Shown in pieces: positions 50,780 through 59,986 of a stretch of 64,000 bases of DNA. Each line of letters begins with the position of its first letter. The first letter of the stretch is position 1. The translations under genes were made by a program, and so were the position numbers. The stretch spans positions 55,666 to 119,665 of the IMG/VR virus record IMGVR_UViG_3300003886_000001; one strand, 5' to 3'. The notes below the pieces were generated by a model that was not told where the DNA came from, ran no database searches, and saw nothing but the letters and a program-made list of their open reading frames with translations. The stretch comes from a virus.

Positions 50780-53352
50780 TGAAACTATTAGATTCTTTGC
50801 AGGTAGACGGGGGGATAACTCCCGAAACTAATAATACCAGGGATTTAGGAAGCTCCTCGCTTTCCTGGGCGGTTTTGTATGCCGCCACGGATGTAAAAGT
50901 GGGGGGCTATTCAGTTTGGACAGCTGGAAATGATGGTCCAGGTTCGGGATTAAACGCAGATTTAGTTGACGGTGCTCACGCTTCTTCTTTTCTTCAATTA
51001 AGCGGCGGAACGATGACTGGGGAATTAACTGCTGCTCAAGTGGGGCTGCTTACTTATAAAGTCCCTACTAACATGGTTTTCTTTCCTGAGGGATATAATA
51101 ATGTTATTTCTTCATCTCCATTTAGTAATATATATTATGACGTTCTACGATGGAGTACCCCTATATATGAAACATCTTTAGATAATATAACTTGGACTTC
51201 AGCGCCGCTTCAAAAAGAATTGTTCTCAGGTAATCAAAATCAATGGTATAACGTAGCTACAAGCACTCAAATAGGGGCTAGATGGACTTGGACACTTAAC
51301 CAGTATATTGAGGGAACCTGGCTAGTAATTGACTTTGTCTATAATCCAGGTAATTCCGCTCAGGTCTTAATTGAAACATCCTCAGACGGTGTTACGTGGA
51401 TTACTTCACATAGTAGCTCTTCCTTTTATAATAATTTTTCCTATTTCTTTAGGCTAGCTAATTATTTAACTGACAAGTACCTAAGACTTACTTTAGTAAA
51501 TACCTCCACTACTACCATCGGTATCTCTACCATACAGTTTCTTACAGCCCGAGGAAACGGAATAGGATACGGCAAGGAACACGAATATCCTTATTCATGG
51601 GATGCCTATAAAAATATTACTACGGGAGCAGAACTATCATTAAATACAATAAATGACGCAACAGGTGACTTTGTTACAGTTAGTACAACCGGATTATTAA
51701 CCAAAAGGACCCCTACAGAGGCCTTAACTGATATCGGTGGACTTCCTTTATCCGGTGGAACCATCTCAGGAAGTCTTACCGTCTCTGGAAATACAACATT
51801 ATCTGGAACTCTTGCAGCAACCGGGGCGACCATCCTTGGCAACACTTTATCTGTAGCTGGTAGTTTCACTTCTATAGGAAAGGCCTATATTGAAGGTGGA
51901 AGCTCTTTCGGCGGTGGCCCCGCTATTACCCTAGCTATCGGGGATACAGACACAGGAATAAATTGGGTAGCGGATGGGCATATTGAACTTTATGCTAATA
52001 ATCAAGCGGTAGCAGATATCACGACTGCCTCTTTCGCAGTTCAAAAAGCTTTGTCGGTTGCCGGCTTTTCAAGTTTTGCTAACCCATTGTCATATACTAA
52101 CACTGCTAACAGACTATTTTTATCAATAGATGTAGACGACACTGCTTACCAAGAAATGCGGTTTGTTGGTACCACTGCACCCAGTATTTCATGGGTACGG
52201 GATGCTTCACAACAAGCTGCATTTAAGGTATATAATGAAAATACTCCTGGAACCATATTTACCATAAATGATGCTGGGGATGCCACCGTCTATGGAACAT
52301 TGCAGACTATTGGTGATACTACAATTAGTGGTAATACTACAATTAGTGGTACTCTGGATGTCACTGGCACATCTTCTACGTTTTCTGGGGGGGCTACAGT
52401 TGGAGGAAACCTATCAATTGGCGGCACTACTACAAGTACAGGAGATGTGTCAACAACCGGTAGATTTGTAGAAAAATTACTTTCATTTACCCCTACTGCT
52501 ATAGGATGGTACCGAATAGCCACGAGCGCCGCGGCATACCAAGGGGGCCAAGTTAGGATTGAAGGTGCCTATGATAATAAGGTACAGTCATTAGAATTTT
52601 TTTATACAATTCGTAGATATGCTGCCGCTACTGACCCAGCCCTCGGACAAATAAATGTAGTTAGAAGTATTAACTATAATAATGGTCCAATTACACAAAT
52701 TCGCATTGGTACAGACCCCATAGGTACAGCACTAGATATCTATATTAGCTCGGCAGGTGTCCCATCTCCGATTAATGTGTATTCATACGGACCTGGCTCA
52801 GTATTAGATGCTACAGCTACTCTCTCACCTCCTACCACAGGTGGAAAAATAATTTCCATTGTAAACATATATGGATTTCAAACCACTGACCAAATTACTT
52901 CCACAGGAATAGCATCTACAGGAAATTTAACAGTTACTGGTACTAGCACCCTTACTGGTGATGCTACTCTTTCCGGTGCACTATCTGTAACTGGTGCTAC
53001 TACCTTAGATAATACCCTATCCTTAAAAACTTCAAAACTAGACAGTGTACAGGTCACGGTTGCCTCTACATCATTGACTGCGCTTTATAGTGTTCCTATA
53101 GCTAATTTTCAAGCTATAAAAATATTTATGATTTCAACCATTACCGGGCAATATTGTACAAGGGAACTATTAGCATTACAAGATGGAACAAATGGATATA
53201 TTACCGAATATGCTGTTCTATCTTCCCCTTCTACCAGTGAGCTAGTGAATGACGTTATTTCAGCAAGTGTAAGTGGTACGGATTTTATAATTTCTATAAC
53301 AGCATACTCTTCAACTTCTCGTACCCTATCCTTAAACATTACGGCGGTATAA
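50779..53352 (+). CDS. Long tail-fibre protein (857 aa)
   Basis: Start overlaps the previous stop (TAATG). Begins MKLLDSLQVDGGITPETNNT, RDLGSSSLSWAVLYAATDVK, a shaft start typical of fibres. Discoidin-like part about 110-260 (WTLNQYIEGTWLVIDFVYNP). Then Ser/Thr/Gly beta-helix-like shaft (GGTISGSLTVSGNTTLSG) with one copy of the DTxY...SW module (about 432-510). Ends with a beta tip. Confidence 0.75.
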   Translation: MKLLDSLQVDGGITPETNNTRDLGSSSLSWAVLYAATDVKVGGYSVWTAGNDGPGSGLNADLVDGAHASSFLQLSGGTMTGELTAAQVGLLTYKVPTNMVFFPEGYNNVISSSPFSNIYYDVLRWSTPIYETSLDNITWTSAPLQKELFSGNQNQWYNVATSTQIGARWTWTLNQYIEGTWLVIDFVYNPGNSAQVLIETSSDGVTWITSHSSSSFYNNFSYFFRLANYLTDKYLRLTLVNTSTTTIGISTIQFLTARGNGIGYGKEHEYPYSWDAYKNITTGAELSLNTINDATGDFVTVSTTGLLTKRTPTEALTDIGGLPLSGGTISGSLTVSGNTTLSGTLAATGATILGNTLSVAGSFTSIGKAYIEGGSSFGGGPAITLAIGDTDTGINWVADGHIELYANNQAVADITTASFAVQKALSVAGFSSFANPLSYTNTANRLFLSIDVDDTAYQEMRFVGTTAPSISWVRDASQQAAFKVYNENTPGTIFTINDAGDATVYGTLQTIGDTTISGNTTISGTLDVTGTSSTFSGGATVGGNLSIGGTTTSTGDVSTTGRFVEKLLSFTPTAIGWYRIATSAAAYQGGQVRIEGAYDNKVQSLEFFYTIRRYAAATDPALGQINVVRSINYNNGPITQIRIGTDPIGTALDIYISSAGVPSPINVYSYGPGSVLDATATLSPPTTGGKIISIVNIYGFQTTDQITSTGIASTGNLTVTGTSTLTGDATLSGALSVTGATTLDNTLSLKTSKLDSVQVTVASTSLTALYSVPIANFQAIKIFMISTITGQYCTRELLALQDGTNGYITEYAVLSSPSTSELVNDVISASVSGTDFIISITAYSSTSRTLSLNITAV

Positions 53353-53354
53353 TT

Positions 53355-54827
53355 ATGTCTACCTTTTTAGGTCCCAATGTAACAAGAACCGGTTTAGTAG
53401 CATCCTATGATTTCCTCAATAAAAAATCATATAGTCAAAATTATCACCCATCCCCTACCGATATTTACTCATGGACTGCTAATAACGGTTCGTCTATGGG
53501 GCTATCAAGGGATGCTACGCTAACATCTCCAGTTGGTACGACTCCATTAAAAATGTCCGTAGCTGGTATAGATTCATATACTAGGACATATAACAATGCG
53601 ATTTGGAATTTAGCTCCGGCTAAATCCGGCGAGACCTGGACAGTAAGTTGTTACGTTAAATCAAACGATGATGCTTCGATGGGTATAATGATATTTGAGT
53701 CTGATGCGACTGGAACTTACTACGCACTAGCGAACTTCACATTTCCCACAACCACTACTTGGCAAAGAATAAGTTTCTCCCATACATTTACGCAAGCATC
53801 GGCAACTTCTATCCAGACTCGTCTCAATAGTGCTGTAACTATAAATAATATTACTGGGTCTTTTACCGGGACAGCTAGTTCAACCGATGAATTATTGTAT
53901 TCTTATACTCCACCATTTAATTCAACAACTAGTACAACTTATACGTTTGCCCCATCGGATGCAGCTACCACTAGTGTGGACGCAGTCACTTTATACATCA
54001 AGGTAAATGGGGTTACTAAATTTACCCATACCTTACCAATAGGTATCACCGCGTCTTCTACCTTTACGGATGCTGTAATTGTTGCACCTGGTGATACTTT
54101 AGAATTCTATTCAGATAGCGGAGCTACTTCTTTAGCATTACTTACTGGAGTCAGTATCGCGCAAAGGGTAACTCTTTGGGTAGATGGTTATCAGGTAGAG
54201 AGGAGTTCAACAGCCTCTACATTTACATCTGTGTATCGACCGGATACCATACTCGACTTATCGTCAAGCAGTACTATAGGGACTCCCGCAGGAGGCTTTG
54301 TTTATGACGGAGGAAGCTTGATTTTTGATGGTTCTACTAATTATATCTCCTTAACCATACCTTCCATTTCCACAGTAGCTACCATTGAAATGTGGATAAA
54401 GCTAGCCTCTGGTTTTGGCAGTCGGATGCTCTGTGGATGGCCTACATACGATATTTATACCGAAAATAATAACATCGGATTTAATACATATAATGCTGAT
54501 GTATATGGTGTACCATCAGCTATAGTAACTTCTCTGGGACTAGTAGGTACTTGGGCACATTATGTGTTTGAGATGCACACAGATGTATCATATATCAATA
54601 ATAGAATATATATAAATGGAGTTCAACAACAGCTTTCACAAATATTAGCCACTGAGGATGCAACAAAGAGAACCTTTAGTGGTGGAACGTTTACTTTAGG
54701 TGGAGGGTCAGCAAATGCTTATCTTATGGTAATGGAGTGCGCTGTTTGTAATGTATATAATAGGACTTTAACACTACAGGAAGTAACACAGAATTTTAAT
54801 GGTTTGAGAACGAGATTTGCAATTTAG
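53355..54827 (+). CDS. LamG-like fibre/adhesin protein (490 aa)
   Basis: Two carbohydrate-binding-like sandwiches: about 20-150 (SYSQNYHPSPTDIYSWTANN, WTVSCYVKSNDDASMGIMIF) and about 330-480, a LamG-type domain (GGSLIFDGSTNYISLTIP, VATIEMWIKLASGFGSRML, NRIYINGVQQQLSQI). A middle insertion is a beta barrel. No clear ribosome site, starts two bases after the previous stop. Confidence 0.7.
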   Translation: MSTFLGPNVTRTGLVASYDFLNKKSYSQNYHPSPTDIYSWTANNGSSMGLSRDATLTSPVGTTPLKMSVAGIDSYTRTYNNAIWNLAPAKSGETWTVSCYVKSNDDASMGIMIFESDATGTYYALANFTFPTTTTWQRISFSHTFTQASATSIQTRLNSAVTINNITGSFTGTASSTDELLYSYTPPFNSTTSTTYTFAPSDAATTSVDAVTLYIKVNGVTKFTHTLPIGITASSTFTDAVIVAPGDTLEFYSDSGATSLALLTGVSIAQRVTLWVDGYQVERSSTASTFTSVYRPDTILDLSSSSTIGTPAGGFVYDGGSLIFDGSTNYISLTIPSISTVATIEMWIKLASGFGSRMLCGWPTYDIYTENNNIGFNTYNADVYGVPSAIVTSLGLVGTWAHYVFEMHTDVSYINNRIYINGVQQQLSQILATEDATKRTFSGGTFTLGGGSANAYLMVMECAVCNVYNRTLTLQEVTQNFNGLRTRFAI

Positions 54828-54850
54828 CCATGCGGGGAGAGTGAACCATA

Positions 54851-57800
54851 ATGGCAGCAAGTAATTTTAAAGTAAAATTGGGGATAACTACTCCTAAAGT
54901 AGATTATACAAATTCATCTGGTAACGTAATTACCGTTGATTTACTCTCCTTGGCGTCGCCCACCCTTTCATTTAGTGGTACTACTGGCCCATTATTCTCT
55001 ATTACAGACGATATGACAGGTACTATTTTTTCTGTTAATGATGTGTCAGGAGTACCGTCCCTCTCTGTGGACGCAGATGGTACCGTTTTATTGGCAGAAA
55101 TTTCCGGCAATGTGGGTATAGGGACCAATTCCCCAACCACTACACTAGACGTAAATGGTACGACTAGGGTACGTACCATAGCAGATGTAGCCGGGGACTT
55201 TATTACAACAGACAGTACAGGATTATTGTCAAAAAGAACACCTGCGGAGACGCTATCAGATATTGGAGCCCTTCCGCTAACTGGGGGTACAGTTACAGGA
55301 TTATTCGGGACAAGTACCAATCTTGACCCTGGTGACATTTTCAATTTGCCTACCACTGCTGGAATATACTTTGGGTGGAACAGGAGCGCCGGCGGACGTG
55401 AGGGTGTAATAGCAGTACAACCCGGAGGTACCGGAGTAATACAAACGTTGTCAATATTAAGTATTGACCCTACTGGAGCAACAACAGACTTGGTGGACAT
55501 ATCTCCTGGAGGTAACTTAGAGGCAATCGGAAAAGCATATTTTAAGGGCGGTAGTGGACTTGGAGGGGCTCCTCTAATTACTTTAGCTACTGGAGATAAT
55601 GCCAGCGGAATAAATTGGTTAACTAATGGTCATATAGCCCTATATGCACAAAACGTTAGCACTATAGACATTACACAATCTAATGTAATTATTGAAGTAC
55701 CGCTATCCATATCGGGTACTGCAACTATTACTGGTGCTACAACATTAAACAGTACACTATCAGTAGCGGGTTCTACGTATCTTTCTAATTCCCTATCTTT
55801 TACTAATACTGCTATTACAACCTTTTTAGTAGCAGATATAAGTGATACTTCTTATGGACAAATTCAATTCCATAGTCCTACCGCTCCTCTCATTTCATGG
55901 GCTCGCTATAACCCAGCTGGTAATGCGTTTGAGGTGATGAACAATACCGCTGCTAAAGAATTATTTCATGTTAGGGACAGTGGAGATACATGGGTAGCTG
56001 GGGCATTATCTGTAACCGGTATATCCACATTTACTAATGACTTAAATATTACTGGAAATGAAACAGTATCCGGCACTTTATCAGTAGCTGGGGTTATTGA
56101 CACTATTGTAACAACTGGTCCAACAAAAATATTAGGTTCTGGTACTACTGCGTGGGTAGGAATGTATGATGCAACAGGGGCTATTAGAACCGGGTATATT
56201 GGTGATAGCGTTTCATCTTCTTCAGATTTGTGGGTAGCGGCGGAACAAGGAAACCTAGTATTAAGCTCAGCTACGGGCGCTATTGTAATACCTACGTCAA
56301 CTAGTTTATCAGTTGAAAGCAATGCTTCTATAGGAGGGTCTTTATCAGTAACTGGAACTTCTGTTTTTACGGCCAGCAGCGTGTTTAATGGGACTATAAC
56401 TTTTACCAATCCATTAACATATTCTAATACCTCAACGCCAATATTTTTAACCGTTGATGTGAGTGACACATCATATGAAGAAATAAGCTTTAGCAGCCCA
56501 ACAGCATCTGCTATCTCGTGGAGACGAGACAATTCAACATCATCCTCTTTTGAGATTTATGATAAAACCTCGTCGCTATCGCTGCTGCAAGTCACAGATT
56601 TTGGTGATACAGTAATTTACAGAAATTTAGATATCGGTGGAGAACTGACTTCAGACGGTGTCAATGTCATTGACAATACCAATCTGTTCTTGAAGGCCGC
56701 CGCCATTAATCCTACGGACCCCGGAGATATAGTTTTTACCGATGATATCGGTACCGAATTATCCAGAATATATATGACGGGAGGATACACCAACCTTAGG
56801 TATAATGGAATTGGTGGTGGCCCAATTGCTATTAGTGATAATAATCTACAAACCGGGTTAAACGCTGATATGGTGGATAGCCAGCATGGAACCTACTATC
56901 TAGCATGGTCTAATTTGACAGGTGTTCCCTCCTCATTCAATCCAAGTGCCCATGTTTTAGCTACAACCTCAGGGATAGGGGCAGAACACAGAGTAAGCGG
57001 ACTAACCACTGGACAGGTACTACGTGCCACGGGCGCAACTACCGCTGCATTTGAAAGTTTACTAGTCACGGATTTACCTACCATTACAGTTCCTTATGGT
57101 GGTACGGGATTAGTGGCGTACACGGTTGGAAATTATATTAATGCTGCTACTACTACAACTCTACAACAAAGGACACCAGCACAAGTAGTAACAGACATAG
57201 GTGCCGTGGATATTTCCTCTGCACAGACTGTGACCGGAGCCAAAACATTTACAGCGGCGACTACCTTTGCTAGCCTTCTAACCTATACTGGTACATTGGA
57301 CGGCTTCTTATCGGTGGCTGTGGATGACACCTGGTTCTCGGCAATCACTTTTAATAGTACCACTAAACCTAGAATTTTATGGTCCAGAGATAACACTAAA
57401 GGAAACGCCTTACAAGTGGATAATGGCACAACATCGACGGTCTTATTCTCGGTATCAGATATTGGTAATGTCGCGACTACTGGAACTCTTTCTGTCGGAA
57501 GCAGTCTAGCTGTGACTGGTACTACTACACTTACGGGGTCACTTACAGTTTCCGATATTTCAACAACACTTGCTTCCGGTTACAAGTTGCGTGGTGCAGG
57601 AGCATTTGATTTTAAAATGACTGGGACTTCCTGGTCCGGATTTGACTTAACTAATAATACAGCTAATAGAATTATATTTGGTACAAATAAGGCACAAGTT
57701 ACTGCTAATACTAGATTACTTGATATTGAAGTAGTTGACGATGGCTGGCGTCTAGTATGGGGAATATACGCAGGAGGAAATGAATACCTCTCAGGTACTG

Positions 57801-57889
57801 GAACATTTGGAAATGGTGTCCAAGTTACTGGTACTAGTAACTTTAACGGGACTACTACCTTTACTACATTGATATTACCTATTAAATAA
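54851..57889 (+). CDS. Long tail-fibre protein (1012 aa) with repeated modules
   Basis: Site GGGGAGAG. Head AASNFKVKLGITTPKVDYTN, then VGIGTNSPTTTLDVNGTTRV (common fibre shaft motif). It carries three copies of an about 75-residue module with signature FL-x-x-D-x-x-DTxY ... SPTA ... ISW-x-R (near 55.79, 56.41 and 57.27 kb), related to the copy in the 857-aa fibre, and a GKAY-x-x-GGSxxGGxPxITLA module shared with it. LNADMVDSQHGTYYLAWSNL is another fibre motif. Confidence 0.75.
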   Translation: MAASNFKVKLGITTPKVDYTNSSGNVITVDLLSLASPTLSFSGTTGPLFSITDDMTGTIFSVNDVSGVPSLSVDADGTVLLAEISGNVGIGTNSPTTTLDVNGTTRVRTIADVAGDFITTDSTGLLSKRTPAETLSDIGALPLTGGTVTGLFGTSTNLDPGDIFNLPTTAGIYFGWNRSAGGREGVIAVQPGGTGVIQTLSILSIDPTGATTDLVDISPGGNLEAIGKAYFKGGSGLGGAPLITLATGDNASGINWLTNGHIALYAQNVSTIDITQSNVIIEVPLSISGTATITGATTLNSTLSVAGSTYLSNSLSFTNTAITTFLVADISDTSYGQIQFHSPTAPLISWARYNPAGNAFEVMNNTAAKELFHVRDSGDTWVAGALSVTGISTFTNDLNITGNETVSGTLSVAGVIDTIVTTGPTKILGSGTTAWVGMYDATGAIRTGYIGDSVSSSSDLWVAAEQGNLVLSSATGAIVIPTSTSLSVESNASIGGSLSVTGTSVFTASSVFNGTITFTNPLTYSNTSTPIFLTVDVSDTSYEEISFSSPTASAISWRRDNSTSSSFEIYDKTSSLSLLQVTDFGDTVIYRNLDIGGELTSDGVNVIDNTNLFLKAAAINPTDPGDIVFTDDIGTELSRIYMTGGYTNLRYNGIGGGPIAISDNNLQTGLNADMVDSQHGTYYLAWSNLTGVPSSFNPSAHVLATTSGIGAEHRVSGLTTGQVLRATGATTAAFESLLVTDLPTITVPYGGTGLVAYTVGNYINAATTTTLQQRTPAQVVTDIGAVDISSAQTVTGAKTFTAATTFASLLTYTGTLDGFLSVAVDDTWFSAITFNSTTKPRILWSRDNTKGNALQVDNGTTSTVLFSVSDIGNVATTGTLSVGSSLAVTGTTTLTGSLTVSDISTTLASGYKLRGAGAFDFKMTGTSWSGFDLTNNTANRIIFGTNKAQVTANTRLLDIEVVDDGWRLVWGIYAGGNEYLSGTGTFGNGVQVTGTSNFNGTTTFTTLILPIK

Positions 57890-57898
57890 GGAGTAACT

Positions 57899-58243
57899 AT
57901 GGCTACACCTGGCGAAATATGGATTAACAGTGCGGGAAGGAGTATCTCGGTAGTTGATACTGCTGGTACAACACATGTATTTCCTACTGCTGCAATCGGT
58001 ACTCCTCCCACCGCTCTGGTAACAGGGGAAGTGTACTTACACCCACCTGCTGGACTTACATCCGCTCTATTTTGGTTTAAGGATGGTTTAGGTAATACCT
58101 GCTCTTATTCGTTTGGCTTCCCAAATAGCTTTACAACATCCCCAGACCCAAATGGAAGTTTTTATCTGGGGGTTGATGAAAATAACGCGGCTGCGTTAAT
58201 ATTTGTTTATAATGGGGATGAATACCCCTTACTACTACCGTGA
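57899..58243 (+). CDS. Fibre-tip-like small protein (114 aa)
   Basis: Site AAGGAG. GEIWINSAGRSISVVDTAGT, THVFPTAAIGTPPTALVTGE, YLHPPAGLTSALFWFKDGLG, NNAAALIFVYNGDEYPLLLP. Beta-rich, like short tip or cap proteins encoded after fibres. Confidence 0.6.
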   Translation: MATPGEIWINSAGRSISVVDTAGTTHVFPTAAIGTPPTALVTGEVYLHPPAGLTSALFWFKDGLGNTCSYSFGFPNSFTTSPDPNGSFYLGVDENNAAALIFVYNGDEYPLLLP

Positions 58244-58322
58244 TACTCAGTCTTGACGCAGTATATTAAGGAGTTGTGCAATAATCATAAAAGTTTAGTA
58301 TAATATTAAAAGGTGGCTAAGA
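58244..58322 (+). promoter_or_regulatory. Intergenic stretch with a likely promoter
   Basis: TATAAT near 58300 with TTGTGC 16-19 bases upstream, then AAAAGGTGG before the ATG at 58323. A TTGACG lies earlier (about 58252). Spacing is imperfect, so the -35 assignment is open. Confidence 0.4.
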
Positions 58323-59543
58323 ATGTATGATACCTCAAAAAATCCTTTATTAGAAACGATTACGTTGGTAGACACTCTTGCACTAACATTAGATGCGTCT
58401 GTAACACGTAACTTGACCTATCTCGCTAGAGGATTAACAATTACCAATAATATAGGGGTTCCTATCAATGTATATACTTCCTCTGATAGTGATTATTATG
58501 TAAGTATACCTGATGCCTCTATTAAAGAAATTGATGTATCAACAGACTATTATCGTATTGTAGCTGTAGGAACACCTACTTCCGCTAATGTTACAGTTGA
58601 TATACTTCGTTCCAGCATCGCAGATTCCCCAACAAACGCTCCGGACGTTGGTAGAGCACTTATTGATAAGGTTCCGATTGATGCTAGAACCGAGCCTTAT
58701 CGTGAAATCGTTCAATTTGATTTAAGTAGCTCCGATTCTTATAACTCTATAGTTGCTAAGTATCCCGATGCCTGGAATGCATATTATGAAACTGGGGCTG
58801 CCCCAGCGTATTCTCCAGATAATGCCGTAAAGCTACAGTCAGCTATTAGCTTCTGGCTATATATGAGTGCTGGAGAATATATTGATGCTTCTGGCAATCT
58901 TATCTCCCCAGAAACAGCACAACAAATTGCGGGTAAAGAAGACCACGATTTTGACCCATATAATAAGGACCCTGGTAGCGGAATCTCTACCCTTAATATC
59001 CCACAGATTTATTTTGACCCTAAAGCCTACGATAATTCGGTAGATAGTTTGTTCACCGGGTCAGGTTTGAATGATATAGCCGTTGATATTATCGGTACTT
59101 TTGATTCAACGTTAGCTACTACACGGTACGCTATTAGTATTGATAGTGTAGGAGCTACAGACACCTTCTCTTGGTCAGATGATAATGGAGTAACTTGGAC
59201 AACTGGTGTAGCAATTACCGGAGCGTCTCAAACTTTATCAAACTCCATTTCCATAACTTTCGGCTCTGTAACAGGACATACATTAAGTGATAATTGGTTG
59301 TTTAATTATCGTGTTTCTCTACTTGGCCTCTCGGCCCCATTTCCTAAAACAGTACCACGGGTACAGATTGATGGTACCCGCATCGTTAGCACAGTTCCGG
59401 GCTCTGGGAGAAATGTTCAAGATACAGCACTGTTTTCTGCGTCTTATCTAGCTCTGACCGAATACCAAACAATCCGTCAAAATGTACCAAAAGGGCCGTA
59501 CGATTGGGGCGCTCAGTACGCAACTGGCAAAAAAACTTACTAA
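58323..59543 (+). CDS. Virion protein (406 aa), probably baseplate or head decoration
   Basis: LVDTLALTLDASVTRNLTYL and ISIPDASIKEIDV-like strands at the N terminus (YYVSIPDASIKEIDVSTDYY), helix YNSIVAKYPDAWNAYYETGA in the middle, then FDSTLATTRYAISIDSVGAT, DTFSWSDDNGVTWTTGVAIT (Ig-like insertion) and GLSAPFPKTVPRVQIDG. No family firmly recognised. Confidence 0.6.
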   Translation: MYDTSKNPLLETITLVDTLALTLDASVTRNLTYLARGLTITNNIGVPINVYTSSDSDYYVSIPDASIKEIDVSTDYYRIVAVGTPTSANVTVDILRSSIADSPTNAPDVGRALIDKVPIDARTEPYREIVQFDLSSSDSYNSIVAKYPDAWNAYYETGAAPAYSPDNAVKLQSAISFWLYMSAGEYIDASGNLISPETAQQIAGKEDHDFDPYNKDPGSGISTLNIPQIYFDPKAYDNSVDSLFTGSGLNDIAVDIIGTFDSTLATTRYAISIDSVGATDTFSWSDDNGVTWTTGVAITGASQTLSNSISITFGSVTGHTLSDNWLFNYRVSLLGLSAPFPKTVPRVQIDGTRIVSTVPGSGRNVQDTALFSASYLALTEYQTIRQNVPKGPYDWGAQYATGKKTY

Positions 59544-59544
59544 T

Positions 59545-59574
59545 TTGCAGTATTCAATAGATATTTGATACACT
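59545..59574 (+). promoter_or_regulatory. Possible sigma70 promoter, near-leaderless
   Basis: TTGCAG, 18-bp spacer, TACACT, 7 bases, ATG at 59582. No ribosome site. Confidence 0.5.
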
Positions 59575-59581
59575 GATAAAT

Positions 59582-59986
59582 ATGGCTTCTTTTAAGCGTG
59601 GATTACCCACCATATATCGTAGAATACGGTATCGTTCTAAGTGGGAAGTTTACGTAGCTAAGTTGTTATTTTATAATGATATATGTTTCCAGTACGAACC
59701 TAAACGTTTTTTCTTTAATGCGTCCTTAAGCTATCTACCAGATTTCTATTTACCGAGGTTTAAGTCGTTTTTAGAGGTAAAAGGGATATTAACCCAGAAA
59801 GATAAATTACAGATTCGTCTCCTTAGGAGACAACACCGAGTTATATATATTGGGAAAGAAGAACTAAAACATATTACAGATGAATCTTTAGCTCGTATTT
59901 CCCGGATGAATGTGGTAGAATATAAACCAAATAACGCAGAACTATACCGGTTTCGGAGGTTCTTAGAGGATGCCAGGAAAAACTAA
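59582..59986 (+). CDS. PD-(D/E)XK nuclease-like protein
   Basis: 134 aa, Arg/Lys-rich. YRSKWEVYVAKLLFYNDICF (Glu in the first helix), then LSYLPDFYLPRFKSFLEVKG: Glu, PDF and EVKG spaced as in the PD-(D/E)XK superfamily (TnsA/DUF1064-like, also found among phage resolvases and terminase-linked nucleases). Then QIRLLRRQHRVIYIGKEEL. Could process or resolve DNA during packaging. Located among virion genes, which is unusual for a purely early nuclease. Confidence 0.75.
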   Translation: MASFKRGLPTIYRRIRYRSKWEVYVAKLLFYNDICFQYEPKRFFFNASLSYLPDFYLPRFKSFLEVKGILTQKDKLQIRLLRRQHRVIYIGKEELKHITDESLARISRMNVVEYKPNNAELYRFRRFLEDARKN

